Shown here: positions 47,501-56,487 of the stretch, one piece after another
How positions within the stretch are numbered: the first letter of the stretch is position 1
How the letters are laid out: each line of letters begins with the position of its first letter
Assembly (NCBI GenBank): GCA_024280485.1
Contig: JAJRQB010000022.1
Coordinates: 1-62,754, forward strand
Length of the DNA: 62,754 nt
Direction: 5' to 3'
Source of the DNA: Deltaproteobacteria bacterium
GTDB taxonomy: Bacteria > Desulfobacterota > Desulfuromonadia > Desulfuromonadales > Geopsychrobacteraceae
The notes under the pieces: generated by a model
Databases searched by the model: none
Seen by the model: the letters and a program-made list of their open reading frames with translations, nothing else
Told to the model about the DNA's origin: nothing
Program-made: the position numbers and the translations under genes

Positions 47501-49032
47501 GGCCAGCCAGCAGTCGTGTTCAGGTGGGGCGCAGGCGAGAAACCAACCCTCTGGCGCATCCTCTGCGGGCGTTGATTCTAAAGCACAATGTACCCGCTAT
47601 CTTGCTCGACAACTCATCCGGCACGCTTTTTCAGGAATCAACCGGCGAGACCCCGGCGAGCTATGGGGATGTTGTCGGGCTAGGTCTGGATCGATCACAG
47701 GGTCTGGCGAGGGGGCCTGAGCTTTGGGACGTGGCGGATGTTACGTTCAGCGGGGCTGGCTGGTCTTACGAGGGTGCCGGTGTGTGGATACATAGCGGGA
47801 CAGTTCTTGGTGAGCTTCGTGTTGACGGCAAACTCACAGAGGGCCACCTGTATCGTTGTAACTTTGAGACTCTCGTAGCTGGTTATGCCCAGTTGCAGCT
47901 AGGTGGTTTTGCTGACGGCGTCAATTCTGCATTCACTACCGTCCCAGCAGTGATTGATAAAGTACTCCCAGCTTTAAATTTGGTGCTTAACTCCATCAGA
48001 ATAACAACGTCAATTGACGGCATGCGTGTTCGGGTTAGTTCCACCCGCGAACTCAAAGGCAACCATCTGACTCAAGCTACAACCGCCGCCAAGCCGCTGC
48101 TGTTCGGTGGGTCTGGTGGGGTTGGGCCTGAGATATTTACTAACGGAGATGGTTCTACTTCGGATGTCTCTGGCTATACCATTGTCAATGACGCAACCGT
48201 GGCTATTGTAAACGGTGAAACAGTTATTACAGCCGGTGTCGACGCAAACGGGTATGTATATATGCCTGTGTCTGTAGTAGCAGGTAAATCCTATATTCTT
48301 TATGGTGAAGCATTGGGGTCTACTGGGACAGCAGCGAATCATCTGACCATATGGAATGCGGATTGGTCACAGTTGCTTGGCGTCCTAGTTTCAGGGGTCG
48401 CAACAGTGGTAGTTCCTACCGGGGACACAATTAAATTTGGTTTGCAGAATAGTGGGGCAGAGGGAGATACCAGCACATTCGATAACCTTTCTGTCAGAGA
48501 ACTCGCCTACCCCCACCTGTCATTCGATGGTGTTGACGACTACCTATCAGGGTCCAACCCATTCACCGGGGATGAGTTGACGGTGATCTGGTGCGGGAAG
48601 TGGAGAACTGCGGCGGCAGGGACCACCTACCCGTTCGGCATGAGTGACGATGTTAGCAATGATAACTACTGCGGGTTGCGGCGTAGCTCTAATGGGAACT
48701 TAGCCTGTGTGGTTGCTGGGACAGTTGGGGTTTCTCTAGCGGTTGCAGGTGGCGCCGCGGCCGGTACCGATAAAATGCTGGCTGGTTTCCGCTTATCATC
48801 CACCCTTATAAATGCTTTCAAGAACTCGACCAGCGGGGCGGGGACTGTAACCACGCCCGCGATTCTGGAGAATGCCGCAAGCATTTCTGTTGGTGCCCTC
48901 AACCTCCCTACATGGCTAGGCCAGGGGGATACTGATTGCCACTATTTCTTTGCCGTTAACAAATACCTGACTGATGCTGAACTGGCGCAGGCCAAACAGT
49001 TTATCGCCAACAGATGCGGGGTGACCCTATGA
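47497..49032 (+). CDS. probable receptor-binding tail adhesin
   Basis: 511 residues, rich in Gly, Ser, Thr and Val. A bacterial adhesin-like beta region (PELWDVADVTFSGAGWSYEGAGVWIHSG) is followed by a second carbohydrate-binding-like repeat (PEIFTNGDGSTSDVSGYTIVND). The C-terminal LamG/concanavalin-like domain (LSFDGVDDYLSGSNPFTGDELTVIWCGKWR ... NKYLTDAELAQAKQFIANRCG) completes it. This layout suits a host-surface glycan receptor protein; the receptor cannot be inferred. Confidence 0.65.
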   Translation: MRPASSRVQVGRRRETNPLAHPLRALILKHNVPAILLDNSSGTLFQESTGETPASYGDVVGLGLDRSQGLARGPELWDVADVTFSGAGWSYEGAGVWIHSGTVLGELRVDGKLTEGHLYRCNFETLVAGYAQLQLGGFADGVNSAFTTVPAVIDKVLPALNLVLNSIRITTSIDGMRVRVSSTRELKGNHLTQATTAAKPLLFGGSGGVGPEIFTNGDGSTSDVSGYTIVNDATVAIVNGETVITAGVDANGYVYMPVSVVAGKSYILYGEALGSTGTAANHLTIWNADWSQLLGVLVSGVATVVVPTGDTIKFGLQNSGAEGDTSTFDNLSVRELAYPHLSFDGVDDYLSGSNPFTGDELTVIWCGKWRTAAAGTTYPFGMSDDVSNDNYCGLRRSSNGNLACVVAGTVGVSLAVAGGAAAGTDKMLAGFRLSSTLINAFKNSTSGAGTVTTPAILENAASISVGALNLPTWLGQGDTDCHYFFAVNKYLTDAELAQAKQFIANRCGVTL

Positions 49033-49418
49033 GCTATAGCCATAACGTTGTAATCATCATCCCTGAAAGCCTGCAAGCAGTCGCCAACGCTATCGCCCGC
49101 GCCCTCGATCCAGACACGGGCGGAGCCAAGACTTTCACCCGGCTTTACACGGATGGCGCTGACAACTTCTTTGCCACATCGACTCCATGCGTTGAGTCCT
49201 TTGCTGCCACTGTCCAGGCGATTGTTGACGGTCAGTTTCCGCTGTTTGCATTGGTGTCACAGACCTACGTCACCCGCTGGCCGGAAGAAACACCACCGAG
49301 CGCAGAAGATTGCGCGGCATTTGTCGCGGCTGCGGTGATCCGAATTGATGAGCCATTAGTCGATGTGCTAACCGAGTTGGGGTTGGCGGCGGTGGAGGCG
49401 GGTGATGAGGTGGTATGA
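49029..49418 (+). CDS. hypothetical protein
   Basis: 129 residues from the ATG at 49029, overlapping the adhesin stop (ATGA). It has VVIIIPESLQAVANAIARALDPDTGGAKTFTRLYTDG and an acidic C-terminus. No recognised family; probably tail related. Confidence 0.5.
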   Translation: MSYSHNVVIIIPESLQAVANAIARALDPDTGGAKTFTRLYTDGADNFFATSTPCVESFAATVQAIVDGQFPLFALVSQTYVTRWPEETPPSAEDCAAFVAAAVIRIDEPLVDVLTELGLAAVEAGDEVV

Positions 49419-49860
49419 CGTAAGGCATCCTGATACTGCGGAAATGATCGCCTGCTTGTTGTGTGTGCTCTCAGTGTTCCACTTGCTGGTTGGCCATGAG
49501 TGGGTCGCCTTCGGGATGACAATTTGTTTTACGGTGATCAGCGTTTGGCTGTGGCGGAACAGGGCAAGGATCGAGGAGAGAGTTCACGATTCTGGGCAAG
49601 CTGGATATCAGGCTCGCAAGCCCGTCGATTGGCGCAAGTATCTGCTCAATAATGTGATTGCTTTTGATATCCAGATCAACTGTCTGTTGGGTGGTCGGGT
49701 CAGGACTATCTCTGAGCGGATCGGTGATCTTAAGCATCATGGTCGGCTCGGGCAGCGCAAGTTCACGCTCGAGCGGCTGGTTGATTCATTTATTCTGGAA
49801 CCTATTGATCCTGGCCACAGTGTCAGGGTGTATCTATCTAATAAGAAGGAGTCGGTATGA
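49405..49860 (+). CDS. membrane protein of the lysis region
   Basis: 151 residues from the ATG at 49405 with GGAGG upstream. Two close hydrophobic helices (EMIACLLCVLSVFHLLVG; WVAFGMTICFTVISVWLW), then a basic cytoplasmic domain (KPVDWRKYLLNNVIAFDIQINCLLGGRVRTISERIG). It immediately precedes the holin, so it could be an antiholin or lysis regulator; inferred from place only. Confidence 0.5.
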   Translation: MRWYDVRHPDTAEMIACLLCVLSVFHLLVGHEWVAFGMTICFTVISVWLWRNRARIEERVHDSGQAGYQARKPVDWRKYLLNNVIAFDIQINCLLGGRVRTISERIGDLKHHGRLGQRKFTLERLVDSFILEPIDPGHSVRVYLSNKKESV

Positions 49861-50135
49861 CCGCAATTCAACAATCGAAACGTCTGGTGCTTGATTTTCT
49901 CATTGCTGGTGGCTTGATGGCTTTTTACCTGTCTGGGATCTATACCCAGTTCCCTGGGCCGGTGCAGCTGATCAGCCTTAAGGTGGTGCTGGTGAGTATG
50001 GCTTTTATTCATGCGCACCTGGTTGGCAAGATCGTATTCGGCCGCGTCAAATGGGATGAGCCCCTCAACTCAAAGGCGATCATTCGTATTGCTCTCTACC
50101 TGGCGTTTATCTATGCGTACTCTACTGGCGGTTAG
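49857..50135 (+). CDS. putative holin
   Basis: 92 residues with about three hydrophobic helices (LVLDFLIAGGLMAFYLSGI; LISLKVVLVSMAFIHAHLVG; IIRIALYLAFIYAY) and the HAHLVGKIVFGRVKW segment, which resembles a conserved phage holin-like protein. It overlaps the endolysin gene by 23 bases, the usual holin-endolysin coupling. Confidence 0.65.
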   Translation: MTAIQQSKRLVLDFLIAGGLMAFYLSGIYTQFPGPVQLISLKVVLVSMAFIHAHLVGKIVFGRVKWDEPLNSKAIIRIALYLAFIYAYSTGG

Positions 50136-50706
50136 TCTACTTCTGTCGGTGGTCTGCTGTGTTCCGGCTTATGCTGGCACGGTGGATCGCTGCCAGTCGT
50201 ATTCGCAGGAGGTCCGCAAGGCTCACGCCTATTATTTTGGGATCGATTTCCCCTGGCACTATTCGGTGGCCCAGCTGCAGCAGGAGTCTCGCTGTCGTGA
50301 TGTGATCAGCCGTGACGGGATCGGCTCTCAGGGTGCGGCTCAGATCACCTATAAATGGTGGCGCAAGCCATTGATCAAGGCGGGGATCCCCGAGGTCAGT
50401 ACGCGCAAGAATCATCTGCGGGCCCAGGCTTACATCAACTGGGATGCCTGGGGGCAATCACCGCGAAAGCTCTGGGTCAGTTATCAGATTTACAACGGCG
50501 GCCGCCTGGTCCTCAAGGAGATCAAGCGAGCGGGCAAGCTCGATCACGCTGCAGCTCGAGCTGAGTGTCGGCGCAAGATAATCCGCTTCAATAACGGTCA
50601 GACCATCAGCGCTTGTGACATCAATTATGAATATCCGGAGCGGATCGCGAAGTATGCCGAAAGCTATCGGCTGATCGAGGATCCTGCCCGCTTTCAATTC
50701 TGGTAA
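50113..50706 (+). CDS. secreted endolysin (lytic transglycosylase-like)
   Basis: 197 residues from the ATG at 50113. Residues 1-21 are a Sec signal peptide (MRTLLAVSLLLSVVCCVPAYA-G). The SLT-like catalytic core has E58 in VAQLQQESRCRD, with GSQGAAQITYKWW and LWVSYQIYNGG as the usual second and third motifs. Export by Sec means holin serves mainly to trigger membrane collapse. An upstream in-frame start exists but would destroy the signal peptide. Confidence 0.8.
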   Translation: MRTLLAVSLLLSVVCCVPAYAGTVDRCQSYSQEVRKAHAYYFGIDFPWHYSVAQLQQESRCRDVISRDGIGSQGAAQITYKWWRKPLIKAGIPEVSTRKNHLRAQAYINWDAWGQSPRKLWVSYQIYNGGRLVLKEIKRAGKLDHAAARAECRRKIIRFNNGQTISACDINYEYPERIAKYAESYRLIEDPARFQFW

Positions 50707-50715
50707 GGAGAGGTC

Positions 50716-51099
50716 ATGAATATTTTAAGTTTGCTCGGCTCTAAGGCATCGATGGCGATCATCGGTGTGGTGCTGGTCGGTGCGACCTGGGGCGGCATGA
50801 AGTTTAAGATCTGGCGTCTCGAGGGCCAGCTGGCAAAAGAGCAGGCGACCAGTGCCCAGATCCAGGTGCGTGAGCGGGTTTGTAAATCAGACCTTGGCGA
50901 GCTGCGCATGTCGTTCACCAAACAGAATGAGCGGATCGATCTGCTGCAGGAGGACGCTGCCGCCATGGCCCTGGCTGCTGATCAGGCTGTGCTGCAGGTG
51001 CTGGTTACTCCGGAGGAGATCGAGAAGATTGTCCAGGGGCCACCTGGTCATGATGAAATGAATCGCTTTGTGATCGATCTGATCAAGGAGGGAAGCTGA
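50716..51099 (+). CDS. inner-membrane spanin (Rz-like)
   Basis: 127 residues with AAGGAGAGG upstream. One N-terminal transmembrane helix (ASMAIIGVVLVGATWGGMKF) and a periplasmic coiled coil (LEGQLAKEQATSAQ...TKQNERIDLLQEDAAAM). It overlaps the next start by 1 base and pairs with the lipoprotein that follows. Confidence 0.75.
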   Translation: MNILSLLGSKASMAIIGVVLVGATWGGMKFKIWRLEGQLAKEQATSAQIQVRERVCKSDLGELRMSFTKQNERIDLLQEDAAAMALAADQAVLQVLVTPEEIEKIVQGPPGHDEMNRFVIDLIKEGS

Positions 51100-51380
51100 T
51101 GCGGTATTTATGGTTGTTCCTGGTTCTGCTTTTAGCTGCCTGTGCGCAGCCCGAGCCGATCGTGCGTTACCATACGGTAGAGGTTAAGGTACCGGTTCAG
51201 GTCAAGGCCGTACCGCCCGAAATTTTGCGCACTCCCCCCTCCCTGGAAGCACCGAAGTTTGTCCCTCCCTCCAGTCCAGACGCATCGAGCGCCTTGACCA
51301 AAAATGGCGAACAGCAACTCAAGCGCCTGCTGCTGCAGCTACGGAATCGAGAGAGAGCCTGGCGGGCGTGGGGTGGCTAG
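51099..51380 (+). CDS. outer-membrane spanin lipoprotein (Rz1-like)
   Basis: 93 residues. Lipobox LLAAC with acylated C15, then a proline-rich stretch (PEILRTPPSLEAPKFVPPSSPD) typical of Rz1, and a short helical C-terminus. Together with Rz it fuses the two membranes in the last step of lysis. Last gene of the prophage. Confidence 0.75.
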   Translation: MRYLWLFLVLLLAACAQPEPIVRYHTVEVKVPVQVKAVPPEILRTPPSLEAPKFVPPSSPDASSALTKNGEQQLKRLLLQLRNRERAWRAWGG

Positions 51381-51387
51381 CATTGCC

Positions 51388-51417
51388 TTGACATTCCGCG
51401 CTCGGGATAGTAATTAT
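51388..51417 (+). promoter_or_regulatory. phage-borne promoter likely driving the rebuilt tRNA-Thr
   Basis: TTGACA (51388-51393), 18 bases, AATTAT (51412-51417), about 100 bases before the tRNA. The original host promoter is stranded at attL, so transcription of the tRNA must start inside the prophage. A dyad ACTACAT / ATGTAGT (about 51424-51460) follows; its role is unknown. Confidence 0.4.
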
Positions 51418-51518
51418 CTCACCCACTACATGGAATCTAGACCTGATTTCAGCCCATTATGTAGTTGGTTTTTGAATGATTGCCCAGCAAAACCGGACAG
51501 TTACAAGAGCACGTATTA

Positions 51519-51594
51519 GCCGTCCTAGCTCAGTTGGTAGAGCAACGCACTCGTAATGCGTAGGTCGTCGGTTCAACTCCGATGGGCGGCTCCA
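51519..51594 (+). tRNA. tRNA-Thr (CGU anticodon), rebuilt at attR
   Basis: 76 bases with CCA encoded. Acceptor GCCGTCC pairs with GGGCGGC (one G-U), D-arm GCTC/GAGC, anticodon stem ACGCA/TGCGT with loop CTCGTAA (anticodon CGT), T-arm GTCGG/CCGAT. Bases up to the att core come from the phage and the rest from the host. The two changes relative to attL (CT to TC at positions 5-6) keep the acceptor stem paired. Confidence 0.95.
51525..51546 (+). other. attR core
   Basis: 22-base perfect copy of 3147-3168, lying in the acceptor/D-arm of tRNA-Thr. It marks the right prophage boundary. Confidence 0.85.
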
Positions 51595-51600
51595 GTAATA

Positions 51601-51638
51601 AAAACAGCAGGTTAGATGATTATCTGACCTGCTGTTTT
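51601..51638 (+). terminator. tRNA-Thr terminator
   Basis: Stem AAAACAGCAGGTTAGAT / ATCTGACCTGCTGTTTT with a GATT loop, nearly perfect, 6 bases after the tRNA CCA. Confidence 0.85.
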
Positions 51639-52352
51639 CATCTCAAGAACAGTCAAAAATGCGATTAGGTGCCAAGATAGGTACCATGATTTATAATCGT
51701 ACTCCCAAAAAATACAGTTGCCAGTAGTGCACTTGCCCTTGCAATCCCCCTCCGCAGAGGCCTGTGCGCTGCAGGCTTTTTGTCACCTGTATGCATATTA
51801 TGACGAAACTGGCCATCTATAATGATTTCAAATCGGCCACCTATAATTGCGTGAAATCCGTCGGCCATAATGATGAGAAACCCGCCACCTTTGTTTTCAA
51901 GGCTCCTAAGAACATACGAGAACCCATTTTGGAAGGACATTTAAGGAACGGAGTTAGAGTGCTAACTGAGCGAAACGGACAGGGGCAAAACTGCTATGTT
52001 TTGACAATGATGTTCAGAAGAGTGTCTTGCTTTGCAGGGTATTCAGTAATGTTAGATCCGCTCAGATCTTTGGCTCTGAAAACAATGTGGCACAAAATCC
52101 AAGACGCTTGTTATCGGTCAAAACTTACAACATTTGAGGACTCCCAGTCTGGTGGGACTAATTGATCTGCGGGGGATGTAATAGTAGCCAGATAGCTGTA
52201 TAGTATAAGTGAAGGATATTTAAGATTCGTCAACCCTAGCAAGGAGGTTTGCCTATCGAAAATAAGCCCGATTTAATGATGAGTACTACACAGCAACCGG
52301 CGACCATTGAGCGCCGGAAGTGCCCGTGATCAGGGAAACTCGCAGAGTATTT

Positions 52353-52388
52353 AGAAGGCCCGCGCGACAAGTGGCGGGCCTTTCACTT
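52353..52388 (+). terminator. intrinsic terminator in the gene-poor stretch
   Basis: Stem AAGGCCCGC / GCGGGCCTT with a GCGACAAGTG loop, followed by TCACTTTT. With no gene just upstream, it may end a small RNA starting near 52205. Confidence 0.6.
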
Positions 52389-52573
52389 TTATGGGATGGT
52401 CCGAGAGGGGAAATGAATCGCCCCTAGTCTCTTCGACACTCTAGGCTTTGTCAAAATTTAGTAGTTATGGCGGGCGGCAAGCCGTAACCAGCAAGCCTCT
52501 TCATTTCGCAAATATCTTGTCAAAAAGTTTTATCATAACTCTAAAGGAATTTTGGCAGGCGGCTGACTATCCG

Positions 52574-52650
52574 ATAAATCACCACATATCATACATGGAA
52601 ATGGCTACCTCAGGAATTGGGGTAGCCATACTTGTTTTGCAGGGTCTGTA
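52574..52650 (+). repeat. ~70-bp palindromic repeat, copy 1
   Basis: Core hairpin ATGGCTACC / GGTAGCCAT with flanking blocks (AAATCACCA..., TTTTGCAGGGTCTGTA) shared with four other copies at 54849, 57743, 58746 and 61027. All are on the same strand. Confidence 0.75.
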
Positions 52651-52816
52651 GGAATTTTGAATTTCAGCCAAAAACAACCTATGAATTAGTTGCGAGAGGA
52701 CTTGTGAGAAATAAGTGAGAAACGTTTGTTACAATAGCTTTTGACGTTTATTTCAGATCAACCATATACATGATGAGTATTTCAGTTGCTAGGTTTCTTC
52801 GAATATGGGGAAATCG

Positions 52817-54808
52817 ATGATGAGGAAATACAGGCTATCAACCATATTAGTAGATGGTTTTTGCGTTCAGCAGAGAGATAAACAATTGCATATGGACGAT
52901 AGGAAATACAGATCTTTTTTTGACAACTCGGCCGATGCGATGCTCATCATCGAAAACGGCGTGTTTGTGGCCTGCAATTCGGCCACTGTGTCGATGCTCG
53001 GCTACGACCGGAAAGAAGAGTTCATTAATACGCCACCATCCAAGCTGTCTCCTGAGTATCAACCAGACGGACAATCGTCCTTCAATAAAGCTAACGAGAT
53101 GATGCGACTGGCGAGAGATAATGGAAATCACCGGTTTGAGTGGGATCACCTCAGAAAGGACGGATCGATTATTCCTGTGGAGGTTTCTCTTACTGCAATT
53201 GGAACCGACAACGGAAGTCAATTGCACACAGTGTGGCGAGATGTCTCTGCACGCAAGCTGGCGGAAAATGCTTTGCAAGCAAGCGAGAAGCGCCTTAGCA
53301 TGCTGGTGGAATGTGCCCCCGAGGCAATCTTTGTCCGAGACAAAAGTTGTTTTATTTATTTGAATAGTGCCGCTGTAAAGCTTTTCGGGGCGAATTCTGC
53401 ACAGGACCTCATTGGAACCCAGACCATTGAACGTTATCATCCCAAAGACAGGGAAGACATTCGTGAACGGATGCAGATACTTAATGATCAATCTCTTGAT
53501 GCCCCCCTGAAACAGTCGATCTGTCTGCAATTGGATGGCACCGAAGTGAATGTGGAGTCTTCGGCGGTTCCGATGAACTATCAAGGCAAAGATGGCACGT
53601 TGGTTTTTATGCGTGACATCACTGACAGAGTTGAAGAACAAAAACGACATCGACAGTTTGAAATGCAGCTTCACCAGTCACAGAAGATGGAAGCCATTGG
53701 CACGATGGCTGGCGGCATAGCCCACGATTTCAACAACCTTCTGGCGATTATCGGCGGCAATCTGGAGCTTATCAACTTAAGAAGTCTTGCCGGAAAACCT
53801 TTCGATGAAAATCTTGAACACATCAAGGAAGCCTCAGTTCGGGCAAAACATCTCGTCGCTCAGATCCTGGCCTTCAGCCGCCAGGAAAAACAGGAGCGGG
53901 TTCCAATCAATTTAACGGCCCTCGTCAGTGAATCTCTAAATTTTCTGCGTCCCATGATACCCACTACCGTGGAGGTGATGACAGAGGTTCCTGAATATTC
54001 TGTCTCCATCAATGCTGACACAACCCAATTACAGCAAGTCCTCATCAACCTCTGTTCCAATGCAATCCACGCCATGAACGATAAGGGGTTGTTGCGGATC
54101 AGCCTGGTAGAAACAAAACTTACAGCTCAAGAGGTTCCCTTGACCGTTGATCTGCATGCAGACCGATACGCCAAGCTTTCTGTTAGCGATACTGGCAAGG
54201 GGATGGACAAGGTGACCCTCGACCGGATCTTTGACCCTTTCTTTACGACCAAGGAGGTTGGTATCGGGACGGGCATGGGTTTATCAGTAACTCACGGTGT
54301 CGTTGAACAGCATGAGGGGTTTATCCAGGTCGCTAGCACCCCTGGTCAGGGCACCACGTTCACCCTTTATTTCCCTGTCACCACGAACATCGAGGCAACG
54401 GAAGAGACTGAGGAGGAGACAGACCTGCCAACCGGAACAGAATCCGTTCTTTTTGTTGATGATGAGCAATACGTTGCAAAGGCTTGTGGTGGCATGCTGG
54501 AACACTTGGGATATAAAGTCACTGTTGTGACCGAAAGCGTTGAAGCCCTTGATCTGTTCAAGGCGCATCCGGACGATTTTGACCTGGTTATTACCGATCA
54601 GACCATGCCAAAAATGTCAGGTGTTGAGCTGGCAAAAGAACTCTTGAAAATCAGGCCGGACATCCCGATCATCCTTTGCAGTGGATACAGTGCACAGATT
54701 ACTGATGGGGAGGCTCTGGGAATTGGTATTTATTCCTTCTGCCAGAAACCGATAACGATCAAGCAGCTTGCCACCGTTGCCAGGGAAGCATTGGACACAA
54801 GTAAATAG
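52817..54808 (+). CDS. PAS-PAS hybrid histidine kinase with C-terminal receiver
   Basis: 663 residues from the ATG at 52817 (GGGGA upstream; an ATG 12 bases earlier is in frame). Two PAS domains (about 20-140 and 145-270), HisKA with the phospho-acceptor in GGIAHDFNNLLAII near residue 303, HATPase with N-box LINLCSNAIHAM, G1 SDTGKGM and G2 GTGMGLSV, and a receiver with the aspartate in LVITDQTMP near residue 594. No transmembrane segment, so a cytoplasmic sensor. PAS domains have no obvious haem or flavin motif. The signal and any partner are unknown; the neighbouring genes give no clear target. Confidence 0.9.
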   Translation: MMRKYRLSTILVDGFCVQQRDKQLHMDDRKYRSFFDNSADAMLIIENGVFVACNSATVSMLGYDRKEEFINTPPSKLSPEYQPDGQSSFNKANEMMRLARDNGNHRFEWDHLRKDGSIIPVEVSLTAIGTDNGSQLHTVWRDVSARKLAENALQASEKRLSMLVECAPEAIFVRDKSCFIYLNSAAVKLFGANSAQDLIGTQTIERYHPKDREDIRERMQILNDQSLDAPLKQSICLQLDGTEVNVESSAVPMNYQGKDGTLVFMRDITDRVEEQKRHRQFEMQLHQSQKMEAIGTMAGGIAHDFNNLLAIIGGNLELINLRSLAGKPFDENLEHIKEASVRAKHLVAQILAFSRQEKQERVPINLTALVSESLNFLRPMIPTTVEVMTEVPEYSVSINADTTQLQQVLINLCSNAIHAMNDKGLLRISLVETKLTAQEVPLTVDLHADRYAKLSVSDTGKGMDKVTLDRIFDPFFTTKEVGIGTGMGLSVTHGVVEQHEGFIQVASTPGQGTTFTLYFPVTTNIEATEETEEETDLPTGTESVLFVDDEQYVAKACGGMLEHLGYKVTVVTESVEALDLFKAHPDDFDLVITDQTMPKMSGVELAKELLKIRPDIPIILCSGYSAQITDGEALGIGIYSFCQKPITIKQLATVAREALDTSK

Positions 54809-54848
54809 TCGTCTGTAACTGCATGATGCCGGGTCTTATAATTCACGA

Positions 54849-54912
54849 TCAATCAGACATGAAAACAGCCACCTCAGGAATGGGGTAGCTGTTCTTACAT
54901 TACAGGGTATCT
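54849..54912 (+). repeat. ~70-bp palindromic repeat, copy 2
   Basis: AATCAGACATGAAAACAGCC opening, core ACAGCCACC / GGGGTAGCTGT, then TTACAGGGTATCTG. It starts about 40 bases after the kinase stop and probably doubles as its terminator. Confidence 0.75.
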
Positions 54913-55001
54913 GGGACGGTCGCCCCTTTTGAGTTGCTCTTCTATTGCTGTAAATTACACTGTCTGATTTACATGATTCCAGGAGTTGTAGATGATTGAT
55001 C

Positions 55002-55886
55002 TTAACTAGGATAATTTTGGATCAAAAAATCAATCAATGCCCTTAATGCCGGCGTCATCAGCCTATTTTGTGAATAAACCAAGGAAATTGGCAACGGTTC
55101 TAATTGCCACTCTAGAAAAAGCACCTCTAGCTGACCTGTCGATAGAGCATCTTCAACAATAAAGTCCGGCAAATATGCAATCCCGATTCCTTCTTTTGCG
55201 AAGTCTAGAATCGTTTCTCCATTGTTGGCCTCGACTTTGTTGGTGACAGAAACAGAATACTTACGTCGGCCCTCCTGGAAGGGCCACTTATTTTTATACC
55301 TGGGCGTTGTATCAACAAGGCATTGAAACCTGTTGAGTTCCTGTGGTGTATGAGGTCTTCCATTGGCTCTGAGATAATCGGGGCTTGCCACAACGCGCAA
55401 ACGAACATCACCGATATGTCTGGCAATCAAACTGCTGTCCTCCAGGGTTCCGGCTCGAACGGCTAAATCTATCCCTTCTTCAACCAGATTGACGTAACGG
55501 TCAACGCAGAGCATTGATAGTGACACCTCTGGGTAGGTCTGCATGAATTTCGTCAACAGGGGGGCTAAGCGAGTATTTGAAAGGAACGCTGGTGCTGTTA
55601 TCCTGATGACTCCGGCGATATTCTCCTGTTGCTCGTTAGCATGAATTCGCAAGGTTTCCAGCCGTACGAGCAGCTCTTTCATTTCCCCAAGAAATACCCT
55701 GCCCTCTTCGGTAAGGCTCTGAGCACGAGTCGTCCTATACAGTAGTTTGAACCCCAGCCACCGCTCCAGTTCAGAGACTTGGCGACTAACAGCAGAATTT
55801 ACCAGATTCAGATTTTCAGCCGCCTGCCGAAAACTTCCCTCCCTGACAACTTCCTGGAATATTTGCATAGCACGGATGACATCCAT
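55002..55886 (-). CDS. LysR-family transcriptional regulator
   Basis: 294 residues. N-terminal winged HTH (MDVIRAMQIFQEVVREGSFRQAAENLNLVNSAVSRQVSELERWLGFKLLYRTTRAQSLTEEG reads across 1-60) and an effector-binding domain (GVIRITAPAFLSNTRLAPLLTKFMQ...DLAVRAGTLEDSSLIARHIG). It is divergent from the second DoxX gene across 106 bases, so it very likely controls that gene. The subtype resembles regulators of quinone/aldehyde-responsive genes. Confidence 0.9.
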   Translation of the reverse strand: MDVIRAMQIFQEVVREGSFRQAAENLNLVNSAVSRQVSELERWLGFKLLYRTTRAQSLTEEGRVFLGEMKELLVRLETLRIHANEQQENIAGVIRITAPAFLSNTRLAPLLTKFMQTYPEVSLSMLCVDRYVNLVEEGIDLAVRAGTLEDSSLIARHIGDVRLRVVASPDYLRANGRPHTPQELNRFQCLVDTTPRYKNKWPFQEGRRKYSVSVTNKVEANNGETILDFAKEGIGIAYLPDFIVEDALSTGQLEVLFLEWQLEPLPISLVYSQNRLMTPALRALIDFLIQNYPS

Positions 55887-55992
55887 GATTGTTCTCCAAA
55901 TTAGAGCAATGTGTTCGCTGTGCGGCCATTTATCTCTCGCTAGTCATTAATTATACTGATCAAAACTTAGAAAGAAACCAAGGAGAGATAAA

Positions 55993-56487
55993 TTGTTAAC
56001 CAAATTAATTTCAACAAAAGACGTCGTCTCAGTGCTGCTCCTCCGCATCACTTTAGCTCTGGTGATTTTTCCCCACGGTGCCCAGAAACTATTTGGCTGG
56101 TTCGGTGGGCACGGCTTCGGTGGAACAATGCACTACTTTACCGAAGGCATGGGAATCCCCTACATCTTCGCCCTGTTGGCTATTCTGGCCGAATCCTTCG
56201 GTGCCCTGGGGCTGCTCGTCGGCCTTGGAACGCGCATCGCTGCATTGGGTGTCGGAACTACGATCGGAGTGGCCGCATTTATGGGGCATGTTCAGAATGG
56301 TTTTTTTATGAACTGGTTCGGCAAACAGGCTGGGGAAGGTTTTGAATATCATCTGCTGGTTGTCGGCATGTCCCTGGCGTTGGTTTGTAGCGGAGGCGGT
56401 AAGTGGTCACTGGATCGCCTGTTGGAAAAAATGACAACAAGGAGAAACTCTAATAACAGAGTAGGCCTTGAAAGGAGAGAACAATGA
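55993..56487 (+). CDS. DoxX-family membrane protein, second copy
   Basis: 164 residues from a TTG with AAGGAGAG 5 bases upstream (no suitable ATG). Four transmembrane helices, PHGAQKLFGWFGGHGFGG near residue 28 and FFMNWFGKQAGEGFEYHLL near 105, both shared with the copy at 1289. The C-terminus carries an extra basic tail. It is controlled by a divergent LysR protein rather than by MarR, so the two DoxX paralogues probably respond to different signals. Confidence 0.85.
   Translation: MLTKLISTKDVVSVLLLRITLALVIFPHGAQKLFGWFGGHGFGGTMHYFTEGMGIPYIFALLAILAESFGALGLLVGLGTRIAALGVGTTIGVAAFMGHVQNGFFMNWFGKQAGEGFEYHLLVVGMSLALVCSGGGKWSLDRLLEKMTTRRNSNNRVGLERREQ

Larger units (their letters stand above)
3147..51546. 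mobile_element. intact prophage, contractile-tailed, lambda-like head and P2-like tail
   Basis: The element is bounded by 22-base identical copies of tRNA-Thr sequence at 3147-3168 and 51525-51546 (unit about 48.4 kb). It contains integrase, lysogeny control, replication, packaging, head, tail and lysis modules in a coherent order, with no obviously broken structural gene, so it may be inducible. Head genes resemble lambda (GpA terminase, portal, S49 protease, gpD, gpE) and tail genes resemble P2 (V, FI, FII, E/E', T, U, X, D, W, J, I). Host genes of ordinary type flank both ends. Confidence 0.9.
51639..52804. other. gene-poor host stretch with mobile-element debris
   Basis: No convincing gene in 1.2 kb. 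At 51810-51888 GGCCA-type motifs recur every ~23-25 bases (ACTGGCCA, TCGGCCAC, TCGGCCA, CCGCCACC), resembling the multiple end repeats of IS21-family elements, without any transposase left. 52195-52385 looks like a structured RNA: a TATAGT -10-like box near 52199, a CCGGCG/CGCCGG hairpin and a terminator. A palindromic repeat (copy 1) lies at 52574-52650. Reading frames here lack ribosome sites. Confidence 0.5.

Noticed and set aside
51764-52165. 133-codon frame after the tRNA terminator
   Set aside because: It starts inside the IS21-like end-repeat debris, has no ribosome site, and its composition is unnatural.
52448-52651. 67-codon frame in the gene-poor stretch
   Set aside because: TTG start, no ribosome site, and its second half runs through palindromic repeat copy 1.
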